The notes below the pieces were generated by a model, which was not told where the DNA came from, ran no database searches, and worked only from the letters and a program-made list of their open reading frames with translations. 64,000 nt of DNA, taken from Spongiibacteraceae bacterium. GTDB lineage: Bacteria > Pseudomonadota > Gammaproteobacteria > Pseudomonadales > Dasaniaceae. The stretch covers positions 149,787 to 213,786 of the forward strand of contig JANQLG010000050.1 of NCBI GenBank assembly GCA_028280715.1, read 5' to 3'. Of the stretch, positions 1 to 9,794 are shown piece after piece; the stretch's first letter is position 1; the number at the start of each line of letters is the position of its first letter. The translations under genes were made by a program, and so were the position numbers.

Positions 1-71
1 GAACTATTACGCATCTTCACAGTAATTCTTTAAATATTTTCCAGGTTATTGAAATTTAAGAACTTACTACA

Positions 72-100
72 TTGACCACATGCGATCACAGAACTATATT
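72..100 (+). promoter_or_regulatory. Sigma-70-type promoter for the zapB-like/zapA pair
   Basis: TTGACC (72-77) and TATATT (95-100) are separated by 17 bases, a near-consensus sigma-70 arrangement. It sits about 50 bases before the first start codon, so it could drive the two overlapping cell-division genes. No transcript data are available here. Confidence 0.55.
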
Positions 101-148
101 TAACTGAACTTTGAATATGTTCTAAGGCTATGCCTGACACTTTTACCC

Positions 149-358
149 ATGGCAGATCAACAACTTAAAGAGCTCACAACAAAGATTGATGACTTGATTC
201 AGCTTTGCTCTCAGCTCGATCAGGAAAATCGCAAGCTAAAAGCAGAAGCTACTGACTGGGTTCAGGAACGTGATCAATTAGTAGAAAAAACGGAACTAGC
301 CAGAAATAAAGTTGAAACCATGATTACCCGCCTCAAGGCGCTGGAGCAAGAGTCGTGA
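149..358 (+). CDS. ZapB-like coiled-coil cell division protein (TIGR02449 type)
   Basis: This small 69-residue cytoplasmic protein is almost entirely charged and helical, with leucines at heptad spacing (for example L22/L29 and L62/L65), so a coiled coil is expected. Small coiled-coil proteins encoded directly before zapA belong to a family annotated as cell division protein ZapB or TIGR02449. They are thought to assist ZapA at the FtsZ ring. The stop overlaps the GTG start of zapA in a GTGA arrangement, which implies translational coupling. The family assignment rests on size, composition and position; the division role is inferred. Confidence 0.75.
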   Translation: MADQQLKELTTKIDDLIQLCSQLDQENRKLKAEATDWVQERDQLVEKTELARNKVETMITRLKALEQES

Positions 359-666
359 GTAACGATAATGTTATAGTGAAACTGCTAGGTAAGGAATACC
401 AGGTGGCCTGCCCCGTCGGTCAGGAAGCTGCTCTTGCCGAATCCGCCCGCTATCTTGATGAGAAAATGCGCACGATCCGCGCCAATGGCAAAGTGATTGG
501 TCTGGAGCGTATTGCTGTCATGGCCGCATTAAACATCACCAATGAATTACTGCAAAACGAACCCTCATCAACGGGTGAAGTGACAACCAGCAGCAAACAA
601 TTGAAGGGGCTAAATGATAAGCTGGAAGAAGCCCTACAGCGCTTTCGTCAGCTGGAGATTGGCTAG
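355..666 (+). CDS. zapA: Cell division protein ZapA
   Basis: This 103-residue ZapA binds and bundles FtsZ filaments at the division ring. The N-terminal half has the family pattern: a beta-strand region with VKLLGKEYQV, a helix with YLDEKMR, and a conserved segment around IAVMAALNITNEL. A C-terminal coiled-coil helix (about residues 75-102) would mediate tetramerisation. The start is GTG and overlaps the stop of the preceding gene. The 6S RNA gene and the formyl-THF cyclo-ligase follow, which is the usual gammaproteobacterial order. Confidence 0.92.
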   Translation: MSNDNVIVKLLGKEYQVACPVGQEAALAESARYLDEKMRTIRANGKVIGLERIAVMAALNITNELLQNEPSSTGEVTTSSKQLKGLNDKLEEALQRFRQLEIG

Positions 667-727
667 ATAACTTTCTCGCGGCGATTAACTGATTGTCAGA
701 AAATAACGACATTTCAGTTTTCCCTTA

Positions 728-757
728 TTAACCCAGCTCATCAAGCTACGTTATAAT
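728..757 (+). promoter_or_regulatory. Promoter of the 6S RNA gene
   Basis: TTAACC (728-733) and a perfect TATAAT (752-757) are separated by 18 bases. The -10 box ends about six bases before the predicted 5' end of the 6S RNA. Confidence 0.6.
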
Positions 758-762
758 TACTT

Positions 763-946
763 TACTCCCTGTGATATTTGCCAGGTAACCTAGACCCCTG
801 AGCCGATGCACATTTACCCCGGGGGTTCCGCGAATTACTGGCGTGCATGTCCGCAAGACGGAAAGCCCGACGTTTTACCGGGACCACCACCTTGAACCGT
901 TGGGTTCAAGGGCCAAGTTGCCAGCGGTATTGTGGGGAGCCTCTTT
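763..946 (+). ncRNA. ssrS: 6S RNA (SsrS)
   Basis: 6S RNA mimics an open promoter and sequesters sigma-70 RNA polymerase in stationary phase. The conserved CCCCTGAGCCGAT segment lies near the 5' arm (about 815-827), and the CCTTGAACC...GGTTCAAGGG hairpin lies near the 3' end. The ends can pair (CTCCC near 765 with GGGGAG near 934-939) to give the long closing stem with a central bubble. The position between zapA and the 5-formyl-THF cyclo-ligase gene is diagnostic. The exact ends are estimates. Confidence 0.92.
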
Positions 947-1007
947 CATAACAGCGGCCTTTTCACTAAGCTTTTAATCATTCCTTAATTCATCTTAAGA
1001 AGATTCA

Positions 1008-1601
1008 GTGAGCAATCTCGACCGAACTCAACTCAGGCAAACCCTGCGCCAACGCCGCAATGAATTATCGCCAGCCCAGCAACAATTAGCAGCCGAAAGC
1101 GTACTTCAAATATTGCTCAACAGCGGCTATTTAGATCGATTCCGGGATATCGGTATTTATCTGGCCTATGACGGTGAAATTGGCACAGAACACATCATTG
1201 AACACCTACAGTGTCATAATACCCGTTGTTATTTACCCATATTATCGCCTGACAAACGTTTACAGTTTGCCCGTTATCTTCCCAATCAAAAAATGCGCAA
1301 TAACCAGTTCGGCATAGCTGAACCTATAGGCCATCAAGACCATAGAGAACCCTGGGAGCTAGACTTGGTGCTACTACCATTGGTGGGGTTTGATCGCCAA
1401 GGTGGGCGCCTGGGAATGGGGGGCGGATTTTATGACCGCAGTTTTAGCTTTATCAAAACACAATCAGCAATGAGCCGTCCGTTACTTATTGGACTAGCTC
1501 ACCACTGTCAGGAAGTGGATAAAATAGCGATGAATGATTGGGATATCCCTATAGACAAAATAGCTACCGATCTGGAGTTAATAGATACTGCCGGGCGTTG
1601 A
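1008..1601 (+). CDS. ygfA: 5-formyltetrahydrofolate cyclo-ligase
   Basis: This 197-residue enzyme makes 5,10-methenyl-THF from 5-formyl-THF using ATP, returning the folate to one-carbon metabolism. Visible family features are an N-terminal basic LRQTLRQRRNELS helix, the LPLVGFDRQGGRLGMGGGFYDR signature (ATP/substrate loop, about residues 120-145) and a late IGLAHHCQE segment. The start is GTG with an AAGAAGA ribosome site just upstream. It lies directly downstream of ssrS, as in many gammaproteobacteria, and may be co-transcribed with it. Confidence 0.93.
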   Translation: MSNLDRTQLRQTLRQRRNELSPAQQQLAAESVLQILLNSGYLDRFRDIGIYLAYDGEIGTEHIIEHLQCHNTRCYLPILSPDKRLQFARYLPNQKMRNNQFGIAEPIGHQDHREPWELDLVLLPLVGFDRQGGRLGMGGGFYDRSFSFIKTQSAMSRPLLIGLAHHCQEVDKIAMNDWDIPIDKIATDLELIDTAGR

Positions 1602-2118
1602 GTGCCTTTCCAATATTTAACCGTCAATCAAGCAAAAAACATTTGGAATGTACCTGTTAAAGCAGTACCTAATCCAAACAAAATCATCATAATTGTTAGT
1701 GAATCAACCTTTGTACGCATTTCAAAATCTCTGTAAATCAGCTCGGATTTTTTATTATCACAGTCCCATTAGTTCTCTACTGCCTGGCAATAACCCTTAG
1801 AATGCCAAACAAAAGTAAGACTGCACCTTTTAAGCTAGGCGATATTAATGACCTAAGCAAAGCTAACTGCAAAGCTTGTGATGCCGCGACTATTAGTCTT
1901 GTTAAGGCGGTCACAAAGAGAGCGTCCCTGACCAAATTACTGGCAGCTATCAAATTGCCGAATGACCTATTCAAATTTAATGCCAACCAGAATTCCCCCC
2001 CAAATCCCAACAAAACCGGGTGGGGGCAGCATTTTTACCATTAAAGACGGTCAAAAAACAACCTGAAACGCACCAAACTGGGGAAAAATGAATCAGAGTT
2101 GGGCAAATACCCCGCTCT
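1602..2118. other. Intergenic region without a supported gene
   Basis: This gap between the cyclo-ligase gene and the ilvA stop has only short overlapping reading frames on both strands (about 80 codons each at 1777-2044). Neither has recognisable family features or a convincing ribosome site. I see no RNA signature or clear terminator. Confidence 0.4.
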
Positions 2119-3648
2119 TTAGGATCTATTCCCCTTGAGAAATAGTTGATAGGCAGGGTTATCAGTCTCTTCGACAAAGCTGTAGTGCAATTTATTGAGG
2201 AAAGCTACTACCTGTTTGCGGTCAGACTTTGCCGCCTGCAAACCTACCAGCACACGGCCGTAGGCTGCTCCGTGATTGCGGTAGTGAAACATGGAAATAT
2301 TCCAACGCTGGCCCAGCTTGGTCAGAAAGTTCAGTAGAGCACCGGGCCGCTCGGGAAACTCAAACCGATATAACAACTCTTCCTCAACCTGCTCGGGAGC
2401 ATGGCCACCCACCATATGGCGAATATGCAGCTTGGCCATTTCGTTCTCGGTCAGATCAACTACCGGATATCCCTTTTGTTGTAGCGTAGACACCAGCTCT
2501 TCTCGATCCACGCCGTCGCCATCAATCTTTACACCCACAAAAATTTGCGCCTGTTTGCTATCACCGTAACGGTAATTAAATTCGGTAATACTGCGTTTAC
2601 CCAGCATCGAACAGAATTTCTTAAAGCTGCCGGGTCGCTCAGGGATGGTGACACTAAGAATTGCCTCACGCTTTTCACCAATCTCAGTGCGCTCGGAGAT
2701 ATAACGCAAGCGATCAAAATTGGTATTGGCACCACTGTCGATGGCCAGTAAGGTTTGATCAGATACTTGATGCTGCTCAACATATTTTTTCAGGCCGGCC
2801 AAGGCTGTCGCTCCAGCGGGCTCGGCAATAGAACGCGTGTCATCAAAAATATCTTTGATCGCAGCACAGATTTCATCGGTACTCACAGTGATAACTTCAT
2901 CAACCGTTTTACGAATGACCCGAAAGGTTTCCTTGCCAATCTGCGCCACAGCGACACCGTCAGCAAATATCCCTACTTGAGGCAGCACCACTCGACGCCC
3001 TTTCTCCATAGCCACTTTTAAGCAGGCTGCATCTTCTGGCTCAACACCGATAACCTTTATTTCCGGACGCACATATTTGATATAGGCGGCGACTCCAGCC
3101 AACAAACCACCGCCACCAACGGGAACAAATACAGCATCCAGCGGCCCATTGTGCTGACGAAGAATTTCCATACCAATTGTTCCCTGTCCAGCAATCACAT
3201 CGGGATCATCATAGGGATGGATATACACCAGTCCCTTTTCCTCCACCATACGCTGGGCGTGGGCTGATGCCTCATCATAGGTATCGCCATGCAATACCAC
3301 CCTGGCACCTCGGCTTCTCACTGCATCAACTTTGATTTGTGGCGTCGTCCTTGGCATAACAATTATGGCATTTACCCCCATCCTCATCGCCGCTAAGGCC
3401 AAACCTTGCGCATGATTACCCGCTGAAGCAGCGATAACGCCCTTGGCCAACTGCTCTTCACTGAGGTGCTGCATCTTGTTATAGGCACCGCGCAATTTAA
3501 ACGAAAATACTGCCTGCAGATCTTCGCGCTTCAACAAAATTCTATTGCCAAAACGTTGCGACAACAGCGTTGCCTCATCAATAGGCGTCTCGATGGCAAC
3601 ATCGTAAACACGGGCATCGAGAATTCTCTTAACGTAAGTGTGCGGCAT
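2119..3648 (-). CDS. ilvA: Threonine ammonia-lyase (biosynthetic threonine deaminase)
   Basis: This PLP enzyme deaminates threonine to 2-oxobutanoate, the first committed step of isoleucine synthesis. The 509-residue length matches the long, isoleucine-regulated class. The catalytic domain (about 1-320) carries the PLP-lysine motif FSFKLRGAYN (K near residue 51), the glycine loop PVGGGGLLAG and SAGNHAQG. Two C-terminal ACT-like regulatory domains follow (SVTIPERPGSF and EFPERPGALLNFL), where isoleucine and valine bind in the family. It is a single gene on the minus strand, divergent from rpiA. Confidence 0.96.
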   Translation of the reverse strand: MPHTYVKRILDARVYDVAIETPIDEATLLSQRFGNRILLKREDLQAVFSFKLRGAYNKMQHLSEEQLAKGVIAASAGNHAQGLALAAMRMGVNAIIVMPRTTPQIKVDAVRSRGARVVLHGDTYDEASAHAQRMVEEKGLVYIHPYDDPDVIAGQGTIGMEILRQHNGPLDAVFVPVGGGGLLAGVAAYIKYVRPEIKVIGVEPEDAACLKVAMEKGRRVVLPQVGIFADGVAVAQIGKETFRVIRKTVDEVITVSTDEICAAIKDIFDDTRSIAEPAGATALAGLKKYVEQHQVSDQTLLAIDSGANTNFDRLRYISERTEIGEKREAILSVTIPERPGSFKKFCSMLGKRSITEFNYRYGDSKQAQIFVGVKIDGDGVDREELVSTLQQKGYPVVDLTENEMAKLHIRHMVGGHAPEQVEEELLYRFEFPERPGALLNFLTKLGQRWNISMFHYRNHGAAYGRVLVGLQAAKSDRKQVVAFLNKLHYSFVEETDNPAYQLFLKGNRS

Positions 3649-3874
3649 AGTGCATTTCGCTTTGTAAAAATTAAATCGTTGTTTAGGACTACCCTATAAA
3701 AATCGCATACTACTGTCTGATAAAAAAAAATACAGCACCCGCCGTTAAATAAACCGCCAATCTGATCGACTATTAAAGCTTCATCCTTATAATAGCCACT
3801 GCTGTCAGACTTTACTGGCCATTTACCCCACAAATTTTAATCACAGCTGGTTACTCTCTATGCCCCAAAACGCT

Positions 3875-4552
3875 ATGACCCAAAATGAATTGAAACAAGC
3901 GGTAGCACGAGCAGCACTGGATTACATTCGACCAAAACTTGAGTCGGACAGTGTTATCGGTGTCGGAACCGGGTCCACTGCTAATTATTTCATTGATTAT
4001 CTGGCAGAGATCAAAAGTGAGATCTATGCCACTGTCGCCAGCTCTGAAGATTCAGCGGAACGATTGAAAAGCCACGGCATTCCAGTCTATGACTTAAATG
4101 CCGTTGATGAAGTCACTGTCTATGTCGATGGTGCTGACGAAACCAACCCAAAGCTTGAATTAATCAAAGGCGGAGGCGCAGCCCTGACACGTGAAAAAAT
4201 TGTTGCTGCTGTGGCCAAAGAATTTGTGTGTATTGCCGATGGCAGCAAATATGTCAAACAACTTGGTGCCTTCCCCTTACCCATAGAGGTCATTCCGATG
4301 GCTCGCAGTCATGTAGCTAGAGAATTAGTTAAACTCGGAGGTGATCCTGTTTACCGCGAAGATGTCGTAACTGACAACGGCAATATCATTTTAGATGTTT
4401 TTAATTTTATGATTGAAAACCCGGTAGTCACCGAGCAGAAAATTAATCAAATTACTGGCGTTGTCACCAATGGATTATTCGCCATGCGCGCAGCTGATAT
4501 TTTATTACTTGGTACAGCAACAGGCGTTAAGACATTAACCGCAGATAGCTGA
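3875..4552 (+). CDS. rpiA: Ribose-5-phosphate isomerase A
   Basis: RpiA interconverts ribose 5-phosphate and ribulose 5-phosphate in the pentose phosphate pathway. Family motifs are [23 protein letters not shown], the [12 protein letters not shown] catalytic region and a conserved [11 protein letters not shown] segment. I chose the second methionine ([10 protein letters not shown]) because known RpiA proteins begin there, giving 225 residues; an upstream in-frame ATG at 3860 would add five residues. Neither start has a strong ribosome site. It is divergent from ilvA, a common pairing in pseudomonads. Confidence 0.95.
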   Translation: MTQNELKQAVARAALDYIRPKLESDSVIGVGTGSTANYFIDYLAEIKSEIYATVASSEDSAERLKSHGIPVYDLNAVDEVTVYVDGADETNPKLELIKGGGAALTREKIVAAVAKEFVCIADGSKYVKQLGAFPLPIEVIPMARSHVARELVKLGGDPVYREDVVTDNGNIILDVFNFMIENPVVTEQKINQITGVVTNGLFAMRAADILLLGTATGVKTLTADS

Positions 4553-4570
4553 CTCTAATCCAATCGCAAT

Positions 4571-4609
4571 AAAGGCGCACTTTGATACTGCCACATAGTG
4601 TGCTTTTAT
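4571..4609 (+). terminator. Probable rho-independent terminator of rpiA
   Basis: AAAGGCGCACT and AGTGTGCTTT form an imperfect stem with one bulge around a loop of about 14 bases, followed by TTTTATT. It lies 19 bases after the rpiA stop. Confidence 0.5.
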
Positions 4610-5062
4610 TCGCAGCACTATTTCGTTGTATCAAAATTAATTCTAATTTTTTGCTCAATACAGTTGACAACCATCCCCCTACAGGCGCATTCTAGCAACT
4701 CCTTTCAACTCAACCGGGATAAAGCCAATGAGCATTTTAAATACTTTCATTAGCGCTGATATTGCTGCAAGCACCTCGGTTGTCTCAACTATGTACCTAG
4801 GCAGATTACGCAACTGTAAGTCACTGTAAACAGGTAAATAGTGATCAGCCATTAGGCTACACCCAGATAAGCTCACAATAGCTTCACAACCGAAAACACC
4901 CAATTACTGCTAGCGCTGTTTTTACCATTGCTGTTTTTAGCATTTTGCGTTTAGCGGCGCTGAGCTGAATAGCACAACTTAATCGTTTCTTAGGCATTTG
5001 CATGTCTTTTTACCGATTTAATAACCCATCTGTTTTTTAGATTGGGGATAAGGATTATTTGT
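4610..5062. other. Intergenic region with a possible frameshifted small gene on the minus strand
   Basis: On the minus strand a 39-codon frame (5003-4884) starts with a basic, signal-like stretch (KTAMVKTALAVIG). It is followed in another frame, with overlap, by 74 codons (4903-4679) that lack a good start. Joining them would need a single frameshift and would give an exported peptide of about 100 residues. I recognise no family, and chance is a real alternative. Confidence 0.2.
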
Positions 5063-6472
5063 ATGTCACAAAAAACATTATCAAAACCTTCCCTGTGGAA
5101 GTTATTCAAACAAGCGTTATCGGGAAACACAAAACACGATTTCACCAAAGGGCCAATCGGTACTGCTGCGTTTTTATTGGCGATACCCATGGTATTGGAA
5201 ATGGCAATGGAATCAATTTTTGCCGTTGTCGATATTTTTTTCGTATCCTCACTGGGCTTTGAAGCAGTTACGGTAGTCGGTTTAACCGAGGCGGTGTTAA
5301 CGCTGCTCGAAGCCATTGCCATTGGTTTAAGTATGGGGGTAACCGCGCTAATTGCCCGACGTATCGGTGAAGGTGATGTAGAAAAAGCCAATATAGTAGC
5401 GGGTCAGGCATTATGGATCGGGCTCATTGTTGCCCTAATCGTCGCAGCTATTGGTTTTAACTTTGCCGAAGATATTTTGCGGTTGATGGGTGCGGAGCAA
5501 GATGTTGTATTACTTGGCAAAGACTACACCACCATCATGCTGTGCAGCTCCATCACGATTTTATATTTATTTTTAATTAGTGCCATTTTTCGCGGTGCTG
5601 GTGATCCTACGATTGCGATGAGAGCACTCTTGCTCGCTAATGGCTTAAATATCGTACTCGATCCAATATTAATTTTCGGTATTGGCCCTGCACCTGAAAT
5701 GGGAGTAACCGGTGCCGCGGTGGCAACCAATATTGGTCGCGGATTAGGCGCTTTATATCTGCTATATCAACTACGCGGACAAGCCAGCAGGATCCAATTG
5801 CAATGGCAGCATTTGCGACCCGCATTCGATGTCATAAAAAGTCTCGTTAAAATATCTATGGGAGGCATCCTGCAATTTTTAATTGCCACAGCGAGCTGGG
5901 TAATTCTGATACGCATTGTTTCCTCCTATGGCAGCGCTGCTGTTGCAGGTTACACCATTGCACTGCGCGTGATTATATTTACCATCCTGCCCGCTTGGGG
6001 ACTCAGCAATGCGGTGGCAACACTGGTTGGCCAAAATATGGGGGCAGGACAACCCGAGCGCGCTGAACAATCGGTCTGGAAGGTTGCACGTTATAATCTG
6101 TGCTTCATGTTATTTGTAGCTGTGATATTTAATATATTTGCTGAACAAATTATTCGCTTATTCAGTATTGATCAGGATGTCATCGAATACGGTGTTAATT
6201 GTCTGCGTTATGTGAGTTATGGTTATGGTTTCTTTGCTATAGGCATGATTGTAATACAGGCTTTCAATGGTGCAGGCGATACGATCACACCAACAAAAAT
6301 TAACTTTTTTTGTTATTGGATGTTACAAATCCCTCTGGCGTATTACCTGGCAACCATGACGCCGCTCGATGCTATCGGCGTGTTTTGGGCAATTACCGTT
6401 GCGGAATCGCTGCTTGCAGTAGTTGGCGTGCTAATTTTTAGGCGCGGCACCTGGAAGATGAAAGCGCTTTAA
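5063..6472 (+). CDS. MATE-family multidrug/cation efflux transporter
   Basis: This 469-residue inner-membrane antiporter has about 12 hydrophobic segments, the MATE size and pattern. It exports drugs or metabolites in exchange for Na+ or H+. Recognisable pieces are the early GTAAFLLAIPMVLEMAMESIF segment, GLSMGVTALIARRIGEGD after helix 2, and FRGAGDPTIAM, with the second-half counterpart FNGAGDTITPTK. The start is the ATG preceded by AAGGA eight bases upstream; an in-frame TTG at 5042 is less likely. The substrate cannot be told from sequence. Confidence 0.88.
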   Translation: MSQKTLSKPSLWKLFKQALSGNTKHDFTKGPIGTAAFLLAIPMVLEMAMESIFAVVDIFFVSSLGFEAVTVVGLTEAVLTLLEAIAIGLSMGVTALIARRIGEGDVEKANIVAGQALWIGLIVALIVAAIGFNFAEDILRLMGAEQDVVLLGKDYTTIMLCSSITILYLFLISAIFRGAGDPTIAMRALLLANGLNIVLDPILIFGIGPAPEMGVTGAAVATNIGRGLGALYLLYQLRGQASRIQLQWQHLRPAFDVIKSLVKISMGGILQFLIATASWVILIRIVSSYGSAAVAGYTIALRVIIFTILPAWGLSNAVATLVGQNMGAGQPERAEQSVWKVARYNLCFMLFVAVIFNIFAEQIIRLFSIDQDVIEYGVNCLRYVSYGYGFFAIGMIVIQAFNGAGDTITPTKINFFCYWMLQIPLAYYLATMTPLDAIGVFWAITVAESLLAVVGVLIFRRGTWKMKAL

Positions 6473-6489
6473 TAACTGTTGTAAAAACT

Positions 6490-6527
6490 ATAGCAACAAG
6501 GGTTGAATATGTAGCCCTTGTTGCTAT
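6490..6527 (-). terminator. Rho-independent terminator between convergent genes
   Basis: ATAGCAACAAGGG and CCCTTGTTGCTAT form a perfect 13-bp stem with a 12-base loop. Read on the minus strand the stem is followed by AGTTTTTAC, so it best serves the lipase transcript. It may also stop the MATE transcript. Confidence 0.75.
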
Positions 6528-6538
6528 TACCGATAAAA

Positions 6539-7834
6539 TTAATTTTTACGCTTTAGCTTAATGGGCGGGTTCCACTGCGCGACTCCCGGCACAGCTCTGC
6601 CCCAGGTATTTTTATATTTGTCGGTTTTACCAGTGAAAAAACGCAATAAAATTCTTTGTATCAAATTCATATTGGGCAAGATACCATGAAACCCACCAAA
6701 TTCTGTCAGTGCTTTGTCTGACAACTCCCAGAAACCATAATCATCGGGGGATATCAGCACTAGCTTATCTTCACTCAAAAAAGGTGGTACTGCGCCCTCA
6801 AAAGGCACAGTGCCATCACCCGTTAAACGCCAATCATCAGGAGGGTTTTTATCTTTCCAGCGATTTTTCACATCAACCTTGTGATCAAATTGGTATACCG
6901 GCTTACCTTGAGATTTATTAATCTCCTGCCGTATCCGTGTCTTACTATCCACACCCACTATGGTAAGCCAATCATTATCATTTAAACCATGTGTAGATAA
7001 TTTTAATTTCTTCATTTTCTGATGGTGATTTTTTGCCAAAGCCAGTAAATCAGAAAAAATCTTTTCCGCCGTTTCCTTAGGTTTCGTTCCTGGTAAAGCA
7101 GTTTCTTTTACATACTTGGTTAACGATGTGACAACCGATGGCTGCCAGGTTTTTGCATCAAATAAATGTTGTGGAAAAGCAGGATCAATCGTGATCCCGG
7201 CCTTAAATCCAGGCAATAGTTGGTATAAAGCTGGCGTCACACGAGCAGCTCTACGCTCTGCATGGCTGGGTTTGCCCTGCCCTAAGTTGCCGGCACCAAC
7301 GGTCAATTTCACAATCGACTCAAAGCTGCCCTGAAAAGGAGTTGCCAGTGTACTGACTTTATTAATCGGTAATTTCTTAGATTGATCAGTCAAGCAACGA
7401 GAAATCACCAGGCCACCCATAGAATGACCGATTAAATTAACTTTTAAATCTTCGCCATAATGTTTGCGGTAATGTGGTAAAAGCTTTGTTCTCTCAATAA
7501 CTTCTTGAATGAAGTCTGCCAACTGTTGCTGAGCTATTTCCAGTGGCTGTCGCCAGTCATAGGCAAAGGGATACACTGGCACTTCGTTACCACAAATATC
7601 CAAAAACTCTTCACGCAACTCATGGATTAATTCCTTATAGGCAACCTCAAACACTTGATCAGGTTTGATCATCGCCGGCTGAGCACTTTCATAGCGCAAA
7701 TCATTTGGGTGTAGTGAAACTCGCCGATATTCCTTGCTGAATGTGGCCCAGACCTGCTCAGGCGGCAAAGAATACAAGTCACGTAAAGATGAGGCTGTGA
7801 TTCCAGGAACAAAAATAATCGGGTAAGTCAACAT
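6539..7834 (-). CDS. Alpha/beta-hydrolase, lipase/LCAT-like
   Basis: This 431-residue protein starts with MLTYPIIFVPGITAS, the first strand and oxyanion region of the lipase/LCAT-like branch. The nucleophile elbow is IGHSMGGLV with Ser138, followed by TLATPFQGS, typical of lipases and PGAP1/LCAT-like hydrolases. A late FHGILPNM segment supplies a candidate catalytic histidine. There is no signal peptide, so it is probably cytoplasmic or membrane-associated. It likely hydrolyses an ester lipid. The hybrid kinase lies 52 bases upstream on the same strand, and the two could share a transcript. Confidence 0.72.
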   Translation of the reverse strand: MLTYPIIFVPGITASSLRDLYSLPPEQVWATFSKEYRRVSLHPNDLRYESAQPAMIKPDQVFEVAYKELIHELREEFLDICGNEVPVYPFAYDWRQPLEIAQQQLADFIQEVIERTKLLPHYRKHYGEDLKVNLIGHSMGGLVISRCLTDQSKKLPINKVSTLATPFQGSFESIVKLTVGAGNLGQGKPSHAERRAARVTPALYQLLPGFKAGITIDPAFPQHLFDAKTWQPSVVTSLTKYVKETALPGTKPKETAEKIFSDLLALAKNHHQKMKKLKLSTHGLNDNDWLTIVGVDSKTRIRQEINKSQGKPVYQFDHKVDVKNRWKDKNPPDDWRLTGDGTVPFEGAVPPFLSEDKLVLISPDDYGFWELSDKALTEFGGFHGILPNMNLIQRILLRFFTGKTDKYKNTWGRAVPGVAQWNPPIKLKRKN

Positions 7835-7886
7835 AATGGCATCCTTGAGTGTTGATAATAATATTATTGCTGCTTACCAAGCGTCG

Positions 7887-9695
7887 TTAGTTGGCAAGCT
7901 TTTTATCTTCAGCCATCACACGATCGATCGCTGCCTTCATATCTTCAAACAAAAAAGGTTTGCTTAAAAAGTCAGTCATACCCACAGCTCTGCACTGCTC
8001 TCTCACTTCTTCTTCAACATGCGCTGTTAGTGCAATAATCGGCGTCACTATCAGCCCTTTTTGTTTTTCAATTTGACGAATACCGGCGGTAGCTGCAAAT
8101 CCATCCATTTCTGGCATGTTAATATCCATGAAAATTGCCGAATAAGATTTATTTTGAAAAAAATTGATCGCTTCTTTTCCGGTTTCAGCGATATCAACCA
8201 GACAACCAAGCTTACCAAGGAACTGAGCACAAATCAGTTGATTGGTTTTGTTATCCTCCACCACAAGAATTCGTAATTCTTTCCATAGATCATCAGAAGA
8301 CGTTTTTCTACCTTCTAACCTTTCTTTAAATCTTGCTGTATCAGAAGGTAGTTTGAAAGGAAGTGAAACAGTAAATACTGAACCAATCCCTACAGTAGAT
8401 TTTAAATCTATTGTTCCTCCCATTAGATCAACCAGACTCTGCGTGATAGTCAATCCTAGCCCTGTACCTCTATCCGTGGGGCTGTACTGAACAACCTGAT
8501 GGAAGACTTCAAATATTTGTTGCTGATCATCGGGTTTAATGCCAATGCCGGTATCTTCCACCACTAATTTAATTAGCGCCTTCTCTTCATCTTTTTGTTC
8601 ACAGGCAAGAACAATGGAAACATTGCCACTGTCTGTAAATTTTATGGCATTTCCGACTAAGTTATAAAGAACCTGATGCAGGCGATAGGAATCACCTTCC
8701 ACCCAACGAGGCACGTCATCCTCAATCACACATTCCAGACCGATACCTTTATCAGCTGTCTGTACTGAAAACAGCATAACCAAATTTTCTACCACAGCAT
8801 GTAGGTTGAATTCCAAATTAGCTAATGCGAGTTTGCCAGCATTAATTTTTGAGTAATCGAGAATATTATCGATAATATGAAGCAACGTATGTCCTGCTGA
8901 ATCAATGACTTCTACCTGTTGTTTTTGTTCTTTATTAAGATCAGTAAGTGCCAATAGCTGGGTCATTCCCATAACACCATTCATAGGTGTTCGAATTTCA
9001 TGGGTCATAGCAGCAAGAAAATTCGCCTTAGCCTGCCCCGCACGCTCCGCCTCTTCCTTGGCCAATTGCAACTCCTTTGCTTGAGCCGATAATTTGGCAT
9101 TATCACTGAGTGCCCGCCAATAGGACTGATTCTGCTGTCTACCTGTCGCCAAGATAAAAATGGCAAAAGCTACAATAAAAGAAGCCACCACCCAACCGCC
9201 TGGAGCTTCTAATAAAAAACCAGCTGCTAAAGCCTGCGGCACCGACATCATAAAACAGTAAATTCGCATAAGGGGAAAACTGGGAGATAGTGCAGCAACA
9301 CCACCCGCACCAATGCCTGCGGTAGCCATGATGTTAATCATGACAACTAAATCAACCGTAGGGTTAACAGAATAGACCCAGGTGGAAGCCATAAACCAGA
9401 CTAGCGCAGGCCCGACATAGGATAAGGTTACAATCCAAAAAACAGTTCGTGGATTGAATTTGCTTGCGGAAGTAAGCCGCTGTCCCAAAATAAACCGGGC
9501 GCCAGCAAATAAGATTAAAATCGCTGTGACAATCACTATGATATCTAGAGATTCCCTCGCGGGAGCCGAACTAAGCGCTGTACCCAGAAATCCCAAAACG
9601 TAAAATGGCCCGCCAAACCGAATGCGGCTCACTAAGTCATTAAGACTTGTTCTACTAATTTGCCTGTTACTAAGATCAGTCACCGAATTAACCAA
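7887..9695 (-). CDS. Membrane hybrid histidine kinase (HisKA-HATPase-receiver)
   Basis: This 602-residue sensor has roughly six membrane helices in the first 185 residues and no obvious periplasmic domain. A short coiled coil follows, then HisKA with the phospho-acceptor His232 in MTHEIRTPMNG. The ATPase has its N box at NLVGNAIKFT, and DTGIGI and GTGLGL. The C-terminal receiver has acidic VVEDN, the phospho-acceptor Asp524 in FMDINMPEMDG, and LTAH and LSKPF. Such hybrids usually hand the phosphate on to an Hpt protein; none is encoded nearby. The input signal is unknown. Confidence 0.9.
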   Translation of the reverse strand: MVNSVTDLSNRQISRTSLNDLVSRIRFGGPFYVLGFLGTALSSAPARESLDIIVIVTAILILFAGARFILGQRLTSASKFNPRTVFWIVTLSYVGPALVWFMASTWVYSVNPTVDLVVMINIMATAGIGAGGVAALSPSFPLMRIYCFMMSVPQALAAGFLLEAPGGWVVASFIVAFAIFILATGRQQNQSYWRALSDNAKLSAQAKELQLAKEEAERAGQAKANFLAAMTHEIRTPMNGVMGMTQLLALTDLNKEQKQQVEVIDSAGHTLLHIIDNILDYSKINAGKLALANLEFNLHAVVENLVMLFSVQTADKGIGLECVIEDDVPRWVEGDSYRLHQVLYNLVGNAIKFTDSGNVSIVLACEQKDEEKALIKLVVEDTGIGIKPDDQQQIFEVFHQVVQYSPTDRGTGLGLTITQSLVDLMGGTIDLKSTVGIGSVFTVSLPFKLPSDTARFKERLEGRKTSSDDLWKELRILVVEDNKTNQLICAQFLGKLGCLVDIAETGKEAINFFQNKSYSAIFMDINMPEMDGFAATAGIRQIEKQKGLIVTPIIALTAHVEEEVREQCRAVGMTDFLSKPFLFEDMKAAIDRVMAEDKKLAN

Positions 9696-9794
9696 GGAAT
9701 TACCAAGAGTTATTTATTGCTAGTGTGCTATGTTAGCAGTTGCCAGTGCTCTAAACCAATTGACGTCCTGTTAAATCAAGGAGCGCCAAGATAT

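Noticed and set aside
1777..2044. Two overlapping opposite-strand reading frames of about 80 codons each
   Set aside because: No family features, no convincing ribosome sites, and each is explained by the other as a shadow frame. Treated as intergenic.
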